This document shows positions 34,637 through 42,136 of a stretch of 64,000 bases of DNA, piece after piece (the stretch's first letter is position 1; every line of letters starts with the position of its first letter). The notes beneath the pieces were generated by a model. It was not told where the DNA came from and made no database searches. It was given only the letters and a program-made list of their open reading frames with translations. Source of the DNA: Niastella vici (GTDB lineage: Bacteria > Bacteroidota > Bacteroidia > Chitinophagales > Chitinophagaceae); contig NZ_LVYD01000048.1 in assembly GCF_002077945.1 (NCBI RefSeq), forward strand, positions 124,001 through 188,000. Reading direction: 5' to 3'. Both the position numbers and the translations under genes were made by a program.

Positions 34637-34789
34637 TTAAACACAGGCAGGTGCCGTAGAAAAAAGATACTTCGACTATTAATCGGGCGGTCGCGGGTTC
34701 GAGTCCCGCTCCTATTACAACAGTAATATGATAGCTCAGTTGGTAGAGCACCACATGCTTTTTTCGCCTTTTGCCCTGCTTGTGTTTAA
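34637..34789 (+). ncRNA. Y RNA-like tRNA-mimic RNA, copy 2
   Basis: About 153 nt, the most regular of the three. TTAAACACAGGCAGG (34637-34651) pairs over 15 bp, with one G-U, with CCTGCTTGTGTTTAA (34775-34789). The 5' element reads GTGCCGTAG ... TACTTCGACTA. T arm GCGGG-TTCGAGT-CCCGC (34693-34709); acceptor-like stem TATTAC/GTAATA with a 4-nt loop (34713-34728), extended by outer pairs; D arm AGCTC-AGTTGGTA-GAGCA, which is the textbook tRNA D-arm sequence (34733-34750). TTCGCCTTTTGCC precedes the 3' strand. There is no anticodon arm in the usual place, so it is not a tRNA gene. Confidence 0.8.
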
Positions 34790-34811
34790 ATCGCTTTCAC
34801 ATTCTTTAAGA

Positions 34812-34959
34812 TAATAAACAAGTGCCGTAGAGAAGAGCTACTTCGATTAGGGATATGGGGGTGCAGGTTCAAGCCCTGCTCACGGGTACAATCCGTGATA
34901 GCGCAACCGGTAGCGCACCATACAAGAATACTCTTTTCGGGTTGTTGCCTTGTTTGTTT
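34812..34959 (+). ncRNA. Y RNA-like tRNA-mimic RNA, copy 3
   Basis: About 148 nt. Terminal helix with core AAACAAG (34816-34822)/CTTGTTT (34949-34955), extended by A-T pairs. The 5' hairpin is GTAG-AGAAGAG-CTAC, then TTCGATTA. Junction stem TATGG (34854-34858)/CCATA (34918-34922). T arm GCAGG-TTCAAGC-CCTGC (34863-34879); acceptor-like stem TCACGG/CCGTGA with a 7-nt loop (34880-34898); D arm GCGC-AACCGGTA-GCGC (34901-34916). The 3' conserved element has changed to TTTTCGGGTTGTTGCC. All stems differ in sequence from copies 1 and 2 but pair fully, which argues for function. Confidence 0.76.
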
Positions 34960-34996
34960 TCATTAACCGGAAGATGCGTATATTTAGATCTTCCTT

Positions 34997-35590
34997 ATGG
35001 ATATCCATGACCACATCTTAAAAAACGTTGCTAAACACATTTCCCTTTCCCGGGAAGAGGCTGCCCATTTTACTTCGTTGCTGATCTATAAAGAAGTACC
35101 CAAAAAGACAACGCTGCTGGCAGAAGGCCATGCATGTAACCAGTTAAGCTATGTTCATTCCGGTGCATTGCGATCATACTGCCTCGATAAAGAAGGAAAA
35201 GAATCAACCATTATGTTTGCTGTAGCCGACTGGTGGTTAACGGATATGTATTGTTTCCTGAATGATAAACCGGCCATGATGTATATAGAGGCCATTGAAG
35301 ACAGTTGTATCCTGAACCTGAGCAGGGAAAACTTTAACAACCTGTTCAACGCGGTCCCAAAGTTTGAACGCTTTTTCAGGATACTGCTACAGAATGCCTA
35401 CACAAGAGAACAACTGCGCACCATAGAAAACCTTACCCTTACAGCAGAAGAACGATACTTCCGGTTTATAAATAAATATCCGCAAATTGCAAGTCAGGTA
35501 ACACAAAAACAAATTGCATCCTACCTTGGCATTACACCTGAATTTTTAAGCGCCATCCGGAAAAAGAATGTACCACGCAGGGCGCGATAG
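34997..35590 (+). CDS. Crp/Fnr-family transcriptional regulator
   Basis: 197 residues. A cNMP-binding-like beta roll (KKTTLLAEGHACNQLSYVHSGALRSYCLDKEGKE...FAVADWWLTDMYCFL) is followed by a dimer helix (FERFFRILLQNAYTREQLRTIENLTLTAEERYFRF) and a winged HTH (ITQKQIASYLGITPEFLSAIRKK-type). It lacks Cys ligands for an Fe-S cluster and the exact cAMP-binding residues, as is usual for this large Bacteroidota subgroup. It begins 37 bp after the last Y RNA-like unit; whether it shares their transcript is unknown. Confidence 0.9.
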   Translation: MDIHDHILKNVAKHISLSREEAAHFTSLLIYKEVPKKTTLLAEGHACNQLSYVHSGALRSYCLDKEGKESTIMFAVADWWLTDMYCFLNDKPAMMYIEAIEDSCILNLSRENFNNLFNAVPKFERFFRILLQNAYTREQLRTIENLTLTAEERYFRFINKYPQIASQVTQKQIASYLGITPEFLSAIRKKNVPRRAR

Positions 35591-35655
35591 AAAAAAATCT
35601 TAATATACCTTAAGACAGAATTGCCTGTTTCTTTATTGCTTTGTAAAAAAAACGC

Positions 35656-36030
35656 ATGTTAATTCTAATTGCCGGCCCTTACCGAAGTGGCACCAATGAT
35701 GATCCGCAATTGATGAAACAAAACCTCGAAAAGCTTGAATCGGTTGCATTGCCTTTATTTCAAAAAGGGCATATTCCCTTTATTGGCGAGTGGATTGCAC
35801 TGCCTCTTATTCGTTTGGCCGGCTCGCAAAAACCCGGTGACGAGGCCTGGGAGAAAATACAATATCCCGTGGCGCATCGAATGTTGGAAAAATGCGATGG
35901 GGTGCTTCGGTTGGCGGGTGCATCGAAGGGAGCCGATGAAGATGTTAGAAAGGCGAAAGAAAGAGGGTTAAAAGTTTATTACAGCCTCGAAGAAGTGCCT
36001 GATGCCAATGAAGAAAATGGGGGTTCCTGA
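35656..36030 (+). CDS. DUF4406 / nucleoside 2-deoxyribosyltransferase-like protein
   Basis: 124 residues. It starts MLILIAGPYRSGTNDDPQLMKQNLE, the phosphate/ribose loop of the deoxyribosyltransferase-like fold, and continues with GHIPFIGEWIALPL, YPVAHRMLEKCDGVLRL and GASKGADEDVRKAKERGLKVYYSLEEV, the DUF4406 pattern in which an Asp and a late Glu contact the nucleoside. Members probably act on nucleotide-like ligands; no substrate is known. It lies 65 bp downstream of the Crp/Fnr gene and may be in one operon with it. Confidence 0.75.
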   Translation: MLILIAGPYRSGTNDDPQLMKQNLEKLESVALPLFQKGHIPFIGEWIALPLIRLAGSQKPGDEAWEKIQYPVAHRMLEKCDGVLRLAGASKGADEDVRKAKERGLKVYYSLEEVPDANEENGGS

Positions 36031-36195
36031 AGCTGTTACCCTTAAACTTTTCCATATGTAGTAGTATTGATGGGGCAGGTTTTTCCAAAATCAGGGCGAT
36101 GTAGTGTTTTTGATGTACCTCTTATTTTGGCAAAAGTTGATTTTAGTGGCAATTTCAGCGCACACACTAAAATCAACTAATTAAAACTTGTCATC

Positions 36196-37413
36196 ATGAG
36201 AAAAAGGTCTTTGCGCATCCTTGCATGCGCCATCGTATTTATTACATTAGCTCTTTCCGTCAATTCCTGCAAAAAGGATATTCATACCAGTGACTCCACT
36301 GCCCCTGCCAAGGCTATTACGCCCCGGGCAGTAACCTATCAGCTCATCTGGTCCGACGAATTCAATGGTTCCAGCGTGAATGCCGGCAACTGGAACATCG
36401 ACAATGGAAATCCCAATGTGAACAACGAGCTGGAATATTACCAGGCGGCCAATGCTACCGTAACCGGTGGCAACCTGGTGATCACAGCCCGGCAACAAAG
36501 CATGGGCGGACAACCCTACACTTCTGCCAAGCTGAACTCATATGGAAAATTTTCCACCACCTATGGGCGTATTGAAGCACGCATGAAACTGCCCATGGTG
36601 CAGGGAACCTGGCCCGCTTTCTGGATGCTGGGCAACAATATCAACACCGGCGCAGGATGGCCACAATGCGGTGAAATTGATATCATGGAGCACGTAAACA
36701 CTTCCAACAGCATACTCGGAACCATGCACTGGAACAGCGGCGGACATGTTCAATACGGAAGCAGCACTACTACAACACCCGGCGACTTTCACGTATATGC
36801 AGTGGAGTGGGATAATTCCAGTATCAGGTGGTATGTTGACAATGTGCTATATGTGACCGGTAATATTGCCAACAATATCAACAACACCGGCGCTTTTCAC
36901 CTGCCTTTCTATATCATCCTTAACCTGGCTGTAGGCGGCGATCTTCCCGGTTCTACCGTTAACAATGGGGCCCTGCCTACGTCGATGTATGTTGACTACG
37001 TGCGGGTATATAGCATGAATTCATCTTCTACCCCACCTATTGGACAAACCATTACCCTCAAAGGCTCCAACAATCTTTATGTGAGCAGTGAGAACGGCAC
37101 GCAGGCTATGACCTGCAACCGCACTGCCGCACAAGGCTGGGAGCAGTTTCTGGTAGTGGATGCCGGCGGTGGCAAAGTGGCGTTGCAAAGCCAGGGCAAA
37201 TATGTTTCCAGTGAGAACGGTCTTAATCCCATTACCTGCAACAGAACCTCCATTGGCGGTTGGGAGCAATTTAACTGGATCTCCAATTCAGATGGAACAA
37301 TTTCCCTTCAGGGCAGTAACGGACTTTTTGTGAGCAGTGAAAATGGCACCCAGGCGATGACGTGCAACCGCACAGCCATCGATGCATGGGAAAAATTCCG
37401 CGTAAACCAGTAA
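36196..37413 (+). CDS. GH16 beta-glucanase lipoprotein with C-terminal beta-trefoil
   Basis: 405 residues. Lipobox VNSC (Cys25) then KK. Residues about 45-275 are GH16: [42 protein letters not shown], and the catalytic E160-I-D-I-M-E165 motif in [10 protein letters not shown], which suggests a laminarinase-type endo-beta-1,3-(1,4)-glucanase. Residues about 280-405 hold three repeats of the form '[17 protein letters not shown]...GWEQF', a fascin/ricin-like beta-trefoil that probably binds carbohydrate. The same module is in the GH18 chitinase at 43287-44897. It acts at the surface on beta-glucan such as fungal wall material (inference). Confidence 0.92.
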   Translation: MRKRSLRILACAIVFITLALSVNSCKKDIHTSDSTAPAKAITPRAVTYQLIWSDEFNGSSVNAGNWNIDNGNPNVNNELEYYQAANATVTGGNLVITARQQSMGGQPYTSAKLNSYGKFSTTYGRIEARMKLPMVQGTWPAFWMLGNNINTGAGWPQCGEIDIMEHVNTSNSILGTMHWNSGGHVQYGSSTTTTPGDFHVYAVEWDNSSIRWYVDNVLYVTGNIANNINNTGAFHLPFYIILNLAVGGDLPGSTVNNGALPTSMYVDYVRVYSMNSSSTPPIGQTITLKGSNNLYVSSENGTQAMTCNRTAAQGWEQFLVVDAGGGKVALQSQGKYVSSENGLNPITCNRTSIGGWEQFNWISNSDGTISLQGSNGLFVSSENGTQAMTCNRTAIDAWEKFRVNQ

Positions 37414-37421
37414 TATTTACA

Positions 37422-37458
37422 GCCCTGTTCCAAAAACTATTGGGACGGGGCTTCTTAT
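37422..37458 (+). terminator. Terminator after the GH16 gene
   Basis: GCCCTGTTCC (37422-37431) pairs with GGGACGGGGC (37442-37451) with two G-U pairs, then TTCTTATT. It lies just before the next gene's start at 37471. Confidence 0.7.
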
Positions 37459-37470
37459 TCCATCAATAGT

Positions 37471-38358
37471 ATGGTAAAGCTCATCCCGCTCTTACTACTC
37501 TTCGGCGTGCACGCAGGCATGGCCCAGGACCTTCCAGCAAAATTGCAGGTATCAGTAACCAGCGGGTACGAACAGCAAGACCTGCGATGGTCCATTGCAG
37601 GTAATACCAATGGCCAGAACCCGAATATACTGTCAGAACTTAAATGGAAAAACGTTGCCGGACCTGTAACCGGCCTGCATATACAATATAGATTCTTTAA
37701 CCACTGGCAGTTGGAAGGCGAATATGCGCACCCCTTCTTTTTATCGGGAAAAGTATATGATACAGATTATGGCAGCAACGATCGCACTAACAAAGTGTAT
37801 GACGAACAGTTCAACGCAGGCAAAGGTGGCGCTGATCGCTGGCAGGCGGGTTTGGCAAACCGGATACCACTCACAAGAACAATTTCGATCACTCCTTCGG
37901 CGGGTTATGGCATATTCCATCAAACACTTTATATAGCAGGTAATACCTCCATCTTCAGCAATCTCAACAGCACCTACAAAACAAAATGGGCAGGCCCATA
38001 CGGGCAGATCCTGTGCTCACTGGCACCAACAAAGAAATTAGGGATGAATGCCGGCATCCGTTATAGCCAGGTGCGATACAGGGCCAGCGCCAACTGGAAC
38101 CTGATCAGGGAGTTCAACCATCCTGAAAGCTTCCGGCATACGGCTAATGGCTATGGCATACACGCGCATACATCTATGTTATATCGCGCATCGCGTATGC
38201 ATTCAATAGGTATTACAGGTACTTATTCCTGCTGGCAAACAGGCCGAGGCATTGACGAAATGTATTTGGCCGGCGGCGGATCGCAGCAAACACAATTGAA
38301 CGAGGTACATTCGGCGGGCTGGCAGGTGAAGGTGGAATGGCGGATATCATTTTATTAG
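37471..38358 (+). CDS. Outer-membrane beta-barrel protein (omptin/Protochlamydia-OMP-like)
   Basis: 295 residues. Signal peptide 1-19 (LFGVHAGMAQ), then alternating amphipathic strands: ITSGYEQQDLRWSIAG-type opening, SELKWKNVAGPVTGLHIQYRF, WQLEGEYAHPFFLSGKVYDTDYG, ISITPSAGYGIFHQTLYI, KKLGMNAGIRYSQVRYRASANW, and a final aromatic residue (WRISFY). The text resembles the Protochlamydia outer-membrane protein family with a ten-strand barrel. The order 'LSELKWKN' with conserved Asp/His-like loops is also seen in omptins, but no protease residues can be assigned. Function unknown. Confidence 0.7.
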   Translation: MVKLIPLLLLFGVHAGMAQDLPAKLQVSVTSGYEQQDLRWSIAGNTNGQNPNILSELKWKNVAGPVTGLHIQYRFFNHWQLEGEYAHPFFLSGKVYDTDYGSNDRTNKVYDEQFNAGKGGADRWQAGLANRIPLTRTISITPSAGYGIFHQTLYIAGNTSIFSNLNSTYKTKWAGPYGQILCSLAPTKKLGMNAGIRYSQVRYRASANWNLIREFNHPESFRHTANGYGIHAHTSMLYRASRMHSIGITGTYSCWQTGRGIDEMYLAGGGSQQTQLNEVHSAGWQVKVEWRISFY

Positions 38359-38892
38359 CATAGCTACTTCCTCTTTATTTTTTGAAATAAAAATGAAATT
38401 GTCGCCGTAAGCGATAAAGTTAAAAGGGTCGATACTTAAAATTTCTTCCCAAAACTCAGTCACCAATTGTTCATGAAACTCGATATTTTTCATTATTCCA
38501 ACCTTATCCCAGATTGGATCTGCATTGGTTAATTCCTGCCCTTTGCTCGCTAAGGAAAAGCCTCCATAATTCACAAAATAGGTCATACCGGGAAACCCGG
38601 TGGGTGAGGTAAACAAACACCACTGATCATTTCGTTCATAAAAGAGCTCGCTAATATGCCTTTGTGTGAGCTCAGGAGAATAAGCGATCCCATTCACTTC
38701 ATGCCATCCATTTGCTTTTTCTTCACCCGTCAGGCGCAGCGGGCCACCATCAAAACACACCATTGCCAAATATTTACCAATTAAGATCTTGCCTTGTTTT
38801 TTTAGAAAGTCCGAAAAATTAAATGCCTTTACAGGGAATTCGATCCAGTAGTAATTGCCATATTGGCCTAATATGTAGTTTGATTTGTTCAT
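38347..38892 (-). CDS. Hypothetical protein of 181 residues
   Basis: Soluble, no signal peptide. It opens MNKSNYILGQYGNYYWIEFPV and has mixed alpha/beta character with GKILIGKYLAMVCFDGGPLRL, YERNDQWCLFTSPTGFPGMTYFVNYGG and a final INFIAYGDNFIFISKNKEEVAMLIK-type strand. Not recognised. Its last 12 bp overlap the end of the convergent barrel gene. It is 14 bp downstream of the lipoprotein gene on the same strand, so the two form a small operon and may act together. Confidence 0.7.
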   Translation of the reverse strand: MNKSNYILGQYGNYYWIEFPVKAFNFSDFLKKQGKILIGKYLAMVCFDGGPLRLTGEEKANGWHEVNGIAYSPELTQRHISELFYERNDQWCLFTSPTGFPGMTYFVNYGGFSLASKGQELTNADPIWDKVGIMKNIEFHEQLVTEFWEEILSIDPFNFIAYGDNFIFISKNKEEVAMLIK

Positions 38893-38906
38893 TGTAGCTT
38901 TCTCGG

Positions 38907-39443
38907 TTACCTTATTTCTCCTTTGAGGATTGTTTCATAATTCTTTAATTCCTCAACTGAAAAAGAGTTACAGGGAAGGGCCAGCACCTCACCATAAACT
39001 CTTGGGTCAACATTCTCCTTAACTTTTGCAAACTGCGGGTCATCTACAGATTGTAAACGCAACAATTGATTATCTAAAATAAAAGCAAGTTTTCTTCCAT
39101 TTGCCTTTTGCATAGCAGTATTCAGCGCTTGTGCGCCTGACTTGTTCAACCAGATAAAAAGACACCAGAATATCTTTTCGTGAAACAAGTAAGCTTTTTC
39201 AAAGCTGGCTGCAGTTACAATAGGTGCAGGTTCAATGTTATAGCTTTCACTGGATTTAACAAGCTGCCTTTTGTATCCTGTTGCTGTTTCCGAAACGAAA
39301 TACCAGCCTGTGTAAAGCACACTATCAGGATTGTTATTAATAGGATGCTCAGGAGCATCATTCGTTTTGCGTTTACCTGTTGCGTCAGAAACATGGCAGT
39401 TAACCAGTAATGAAATCAGGATGAATGTTGCTATAATTCTCAT
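38907..39443 (-). CDS. Lipoprotein with SecD P1-head-like domain
   Basis: 178 residues. Signal with lipobox LVNC (Cys16). Residues about 95-140 read FIWLNKSGAQALNTAMQKAN, then GRKLAFILDNQLL, which resembles the P1 'head' of SecD ('L-x-K-x-G-A...GKKLAI-x-LDG-x-L'), a module also found in stand-alone lipoproteins. The remainder has YTGWYFVSETATGYKRQL near the N-terminus, a Bacteroidota motif of short periplasmic proteins. No part of the SecD membrane channel is present, so it is not a translocase. It leads a two-gene operon with the 181-residue protein. Confidence 0.6.
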   Translation of the reverse strand: MRIIATFILISLLVNCHVSDATGKRKTNDAPEHPINNNPDSVLYTGWYFVSETATGYKRQLVKSSESYNIEPAPIVTAASFEKAYLFHEKIFWCLFIWLNKSGAQALNTAMQKANGRKLAFILDNQLLRLQSVDDPQFAKVKENVDPRVYGEVLALPCNSFSVEELKNYETILKGEIR

Positions 39444-39548
39444 TTTATAAAAATACGCAATGCGATCATGCTACCCAAAAACACATTAACTAAAATGCGT
39501 ATTCGATTCGTGACTACATCAATATAAAAAATCACTAATCGGAATATA

Positions 39549-39575
39549 TTTGCCTGAAGCATTTTTTTATATTTG
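39549..39575 (+). promoter_or_regulatory. Candidate Bacteroidota promoter of the C1 protease gene
   Basis: TTTG at 39549-39552 and TATATTTG at 39568-39575 match the minus-33 (TTTG) and minus-7 (TAnnTTTG) elements described for the Bacteroidota primary sigma factor, with slightly short spacing. The predicted start near 39582 leaves a 27-nt leader before the ATG at 39609. Confidence 0.5.
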
Positions 39576-39608
39576 ATTGTTGACATTTTTTTCCATTAAA
39601 CACTTATT

Positions 39609-41345
39609 ATGAAAAAACTTTTATCCTTGCCTGCAGCCCGCAGATGGCTGTATCCCCTTACTATTTTCCTTTTCTTCTCAATGCCAGGCCAACTGTTGGC
39701 CCAACTGCATCCCCTCGGCGCGGTGCTTATGAGCAAATCGGAGTACGACAAATTACCACGGGCCAACTGGGACTCACTCCGGAAATATTCCAATACCGCC
39801 ACGATTGCGAGCCAATCGGCGCCCAACGCCAGGGCCGGTTATACCATGCTCATCAATCCACCGATAGGCAACCAGGGCACCGAAGCTTCTTGCGTAGGCT
39901 GGGCAGTAGGTTATTCAGCAATGGGCATTTTGATGTATCCCCGCTACAATAGCTGGAATGCTGCTGAAAGAAGCCCTAACTATGTATTTAACCAGATCAG
40001 GCAGGGTGGAAATGATTGCACCGTTGGCTCCTACCCTACCGATGCCCTGAACCTGGTTAAAACCCAGGGCGATTGCTCCTGGAATCTGATGCCCTATGTC
40101 GACGGTGCCTGCACCGTGCTGCCCAATGCGACGCAAATAGCCGATGCAAACCAGCATGTGGCCACGCAATGGACCACCCTGGGCGCCACAGATGTGACCG
40201 GAATAAAACAGGCCCTTGACCTCGGCTTTCCAGTGGTGGCAGTTTTCAATGTATATCAATCATTCGATAACATGTGGAGTACCGGCGGAGGCATATGGAA
40301 CATGCCCAATTCCGGTACCATCCGCGGTAGCCATGCCGTTTGCATCATCGGGTACGACGATACCCGGCAAATGTTTAAAATGCAAAACCAATGGGGCGCT
40401 TTTGGGGGCGACAACGGTTATATCTGGGTAAGCTATAACGGTATTCAAAACTATGGCTACTTTTCAGAACTGTATGTGCTCTACGCTGCCAACCAGGCTA
40501 GCCCAATGAGCATCACCGGTGATAACGTGGTTTGTACTACCTCTACTAACTATACTGTCAGCAACCTGCCGGCTGGTGCTACCGTAACGTGGACAGCTTC
40601 GCCCGCTGCAGTTGCTACCATCAACAGCCCTAATGCTACACAAACCACCATCACGAGCAATGGTACCTATGGTGTAGTGACGCTTACCGCATCCGTTAAC
40701 ATCCCGGGTGGCCCGGCGGTTGTTTTAACATCTACGCCGATATCAGTAAATAAACCGTATCCCGTAGGCATCGCCGGCTATTCTAACCTCACTTATTGCG
40801 AGTACTATGATTTTGCGGTGCTGGCAGGTGGTGGATCCTCCTATCCCTATTACGGAACGTTGCAGGTATCGGCTTATGGGGCTACTTCTTATTCGTGGAG
40901 CGTTCAAAATTCTACTAACATGTACTGGTCTAACCTGGGTGGCGGTGCTGTATCTGCCGCTTCCAAACTCAGCAACGCGAGCCTGACGCTTCTTTGTCGT
41001 GCTTCTAATAGTTGTGGATCCACATCGCAATATTTTTATTTTCAACCGTTGGTCTGCAACCAGGCAAGAATGGCTACGCCGGTCGCAGAATCGAACACCA
41101 ACGTATTGTTGGTGGTTTATCCCAATCCGGTCACGGACAAACTCACCATTACCCTGCCAAATGATCTTATTGCCGGCCATGCCGCAATAACCATAACAGA
41201 TATCTATGGCCGGCAGGTGCAACGGCAGGAAGGCGTTTCCAATAAAACCACGCTTTCTGTTGCCTCGCTGGCGCCGGGGATCTACATGGTGCAGGTACAT
41301 TCGGGCAACAAGCTGTTGATGACAAAGAAAATAGTGAAGAACTGA
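39609..41345 (+). CDS. Secreted C1-family (papain-like) cysteine protease with T9SS sorting domain
   Basis: 578 residues. Signal peptide 1-32 (FFSMPGQLLAQ). The peptidase domain (about 75-295) has IGNQGTEASCVGWAVGYSAM with catalytic C95, SHAVCIIGYDD with H242, and KMQNQWG with N260, the complete papain triad. No long propeptide is seen. An Ig-like domain follows (SITGDNVVCTTSTNYTVSNL...TWTASPAAVATI), then a PKD/Ig-like part, and a T9SS type A sorting domain from about 500 (VVYPNPVTDKLTITLP...ASLAPGIYMVQVHSG...KKIVKN). It is exported and should degrade external protein. Confidence 0.92.
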   Translation: MKKLLSLPAARRWLYPLTIFLFFSMPGQLLAQLHPLGAVLMSKSEYDKLPRANWDSLRKYSNTATIASQSAPNARAGYTMLINPPIGNQGTEASCVGWAVGYSAMGILMYPRYNSWNAAERSPNYVFNQIRQGGNDCTVGSYPTDALNLVKTQGDCSWNLMPYVDGACTVLPNATQIADANQHVATQWTTLGATDVTGIKQALDLGFPVVAVFNVYQSFDNMWSTGGGIWNMPNSGTIRGSHAVCIIGYDDTRQMFKMQNQWGAFGGDNGYIWVSYNGIQNYGYFSELYVLYAANQASPMSITGDNVVCTTSTNYTVSNLPAGATVTWTASPAAVATINSPNATQTTITSNGTYGVVTLTASVNIPGGPAVVLTSTPISVNKPYPVGIAGYSNLTYCEYYDFAVLAGGGSSYPYYGTLQVSAYGATSYSWSVQNSTNMYWSNLGGGAVSAASKLSNASLTLLCRASNSCGSTSQYFYFQPLVCNQARMATPVAESNTNVLLVVYPNPVTDKLTITLPNDLIAGHAAITITDIYGRQVQRQEGVSNKTTLSVASLAPGIYMVQVHSGNKLLMTKKIVKN

Positions 41346-41372
41346 CAATAGTAACGGCTGCCTTTTAATATG

Positions 41373-41413
41373 CAAATGCCTATAGCCGGTACAGGCTATA
41401 GGCATTTGTTTTT
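41373..41413 (+). terminator. Strong terminator after the C1 protease gene
   Basis: CAAATGCCTATAGCC (41373-41387) and GGCTATAGGCATTTG (41394-41408) form a perfect 15-bp stem with a 6-nt loop, followed by TTTTT. Confidence 0.93.
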
Positions 41414-41488
41414 GGCAGATGCTGAATATAAAAGCTTGCCGTTGTGTGCAAATTATTAATAGGTTGCATCTTCTAAGAAAGATAATTC

Positions 41489-41992
41489 ATGCAAAATATT
41501 CTTTCATTTTCTGCTATCCTCAAACTAATCAATTCCTGGACAGCGTTTGTTATAATCGTAGTTTGTATGAATAGTTGCCAGGGTAAAATACCAAGGAAGC
41601 AGTGGGCCTTTGCAAGCGTTAACCCCACAATCGCTAACAATGCCATTTATAGTCAACTGGATAAGGAGAACGAAGTTTTTTCAATCTATGAAGACCGGGA
41701 TTCTTCGAAAAAAAGGACAAGTGGTGTGGCTTATTTCACCAAAGGACACGTGAACCTTTCCGATAGTAATGCCGCCAGGTTCAATAACTGTCGGTCCTAT
41801 TTCTATCATGACATTTTACTTATAAACATTGGAATTGGAAATGGCGTCGGTGGTTACGGGTTTACCATTCATTACAAAGACAGGAAATTTTATACAGAGC
41901 CTTATTATATCACTGACATAGTTATTCCCGACAAACCCGAGCCCAATTTTGAAGTTGTCCGTCTGCAGAAGTTATTGACCCGTCAAAACTAA
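41489..41992 (+). CDS. Hypothetical lipoprotein
   Basis: 167 residues. A long hydrophobic N-terminus (LINSWTAFVIIVVCMNSC) ends in a lipobox MNSC at Cys30. The mature part is small and beta-rich (FSIYEDRDSSKKRTSGVAYF, YHDILLINIGIGNGVGGYGFTIHYKDRKFYTEPYYITD). No family recognised. Its last ~70 bp overlap, on the other strand, a truncated frame that starts right behind the NHL gene. Confidence 0.65.
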   Translation: MQNILSFSAILKLINSWTAFVIIVVCMNSCQGKIPRKQWAFASVNPTIANNAIYSQLDKENEVFSIYEDRDSSKKRTSGVAYFTKGHVNLSDSNAARFNNCRSYFYHDILLINIGIGNGVGGYGFTIHYKDRKFYTEPYYITDIVIPDKPEPNFEVVRLQKLLTRQN

Positions 41993-42131
41993 AAGCGAAA
42001 TGATATTTTGCCAGCTGCTTCTGCTGCCCGTCTAACGAGTATTGTTGTCCTGCGGAAACCCAATCAATAATATAGCCATTTACCCAATCTATCGTTTGTA
42101 AAAAATTGGTTTTGATGGTTCGTCGTGTCAT
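41922..42131 (-). pseudogene. Truncated 5' gene fragment behind the NHL gene
   Basis: 69 codons from an ATG at 42131, only 5 bp after the NHL stop, which is normal operon spacing. The first ~55 residues are convincingly protein-like (TIDWVNGYIIDWVSAGQQYS, then LDGQQKQLAKYHFAFSFDGS), but the frame stops soon after and its tail runs antisense through the end of the 41489-41992 gene. It looks like the beginning of a longer gene whose rest was lost by rearrangement. The parent family is not named with certainty. Confidence 0.42.
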
Positions 42132-42136
42132 AAATA

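Noticed and set aside
34356-34726. Short open frames (65-68 codons) on both strands across the Y RNA-like array
   Set aside because: They run through the conserved RNA stems, with text typical of translated tRNA-like sequence (AAEAGFEPATSRS), so they are chance frames.
34520-34750. tRNA genes (GGTTCGAATCC, AGCTCAGTTGGTAGAGC words) downstream of the Ro60-like gene
   Set aside because: T and D arms occur in the wrong order, the acceptor-like stem is closed by a loop and there is no anticodon arm; they fit Y RNA-like tRNA mimics instead.
34471-34959. CRISPR-like array, because three similar units recur with similar spacing
   Set aside because: Units are ~150 nt, diverged and internally folded, without identical short repeats or unique spacers, and no cas genes are present.
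40743-41405. 220-codon frame antisense to the C1 protease
   Set aside because: Opposite strand encodes Ig-like and T9SS domains; the frame is a shadow with Arg/Cys/His-rich text.
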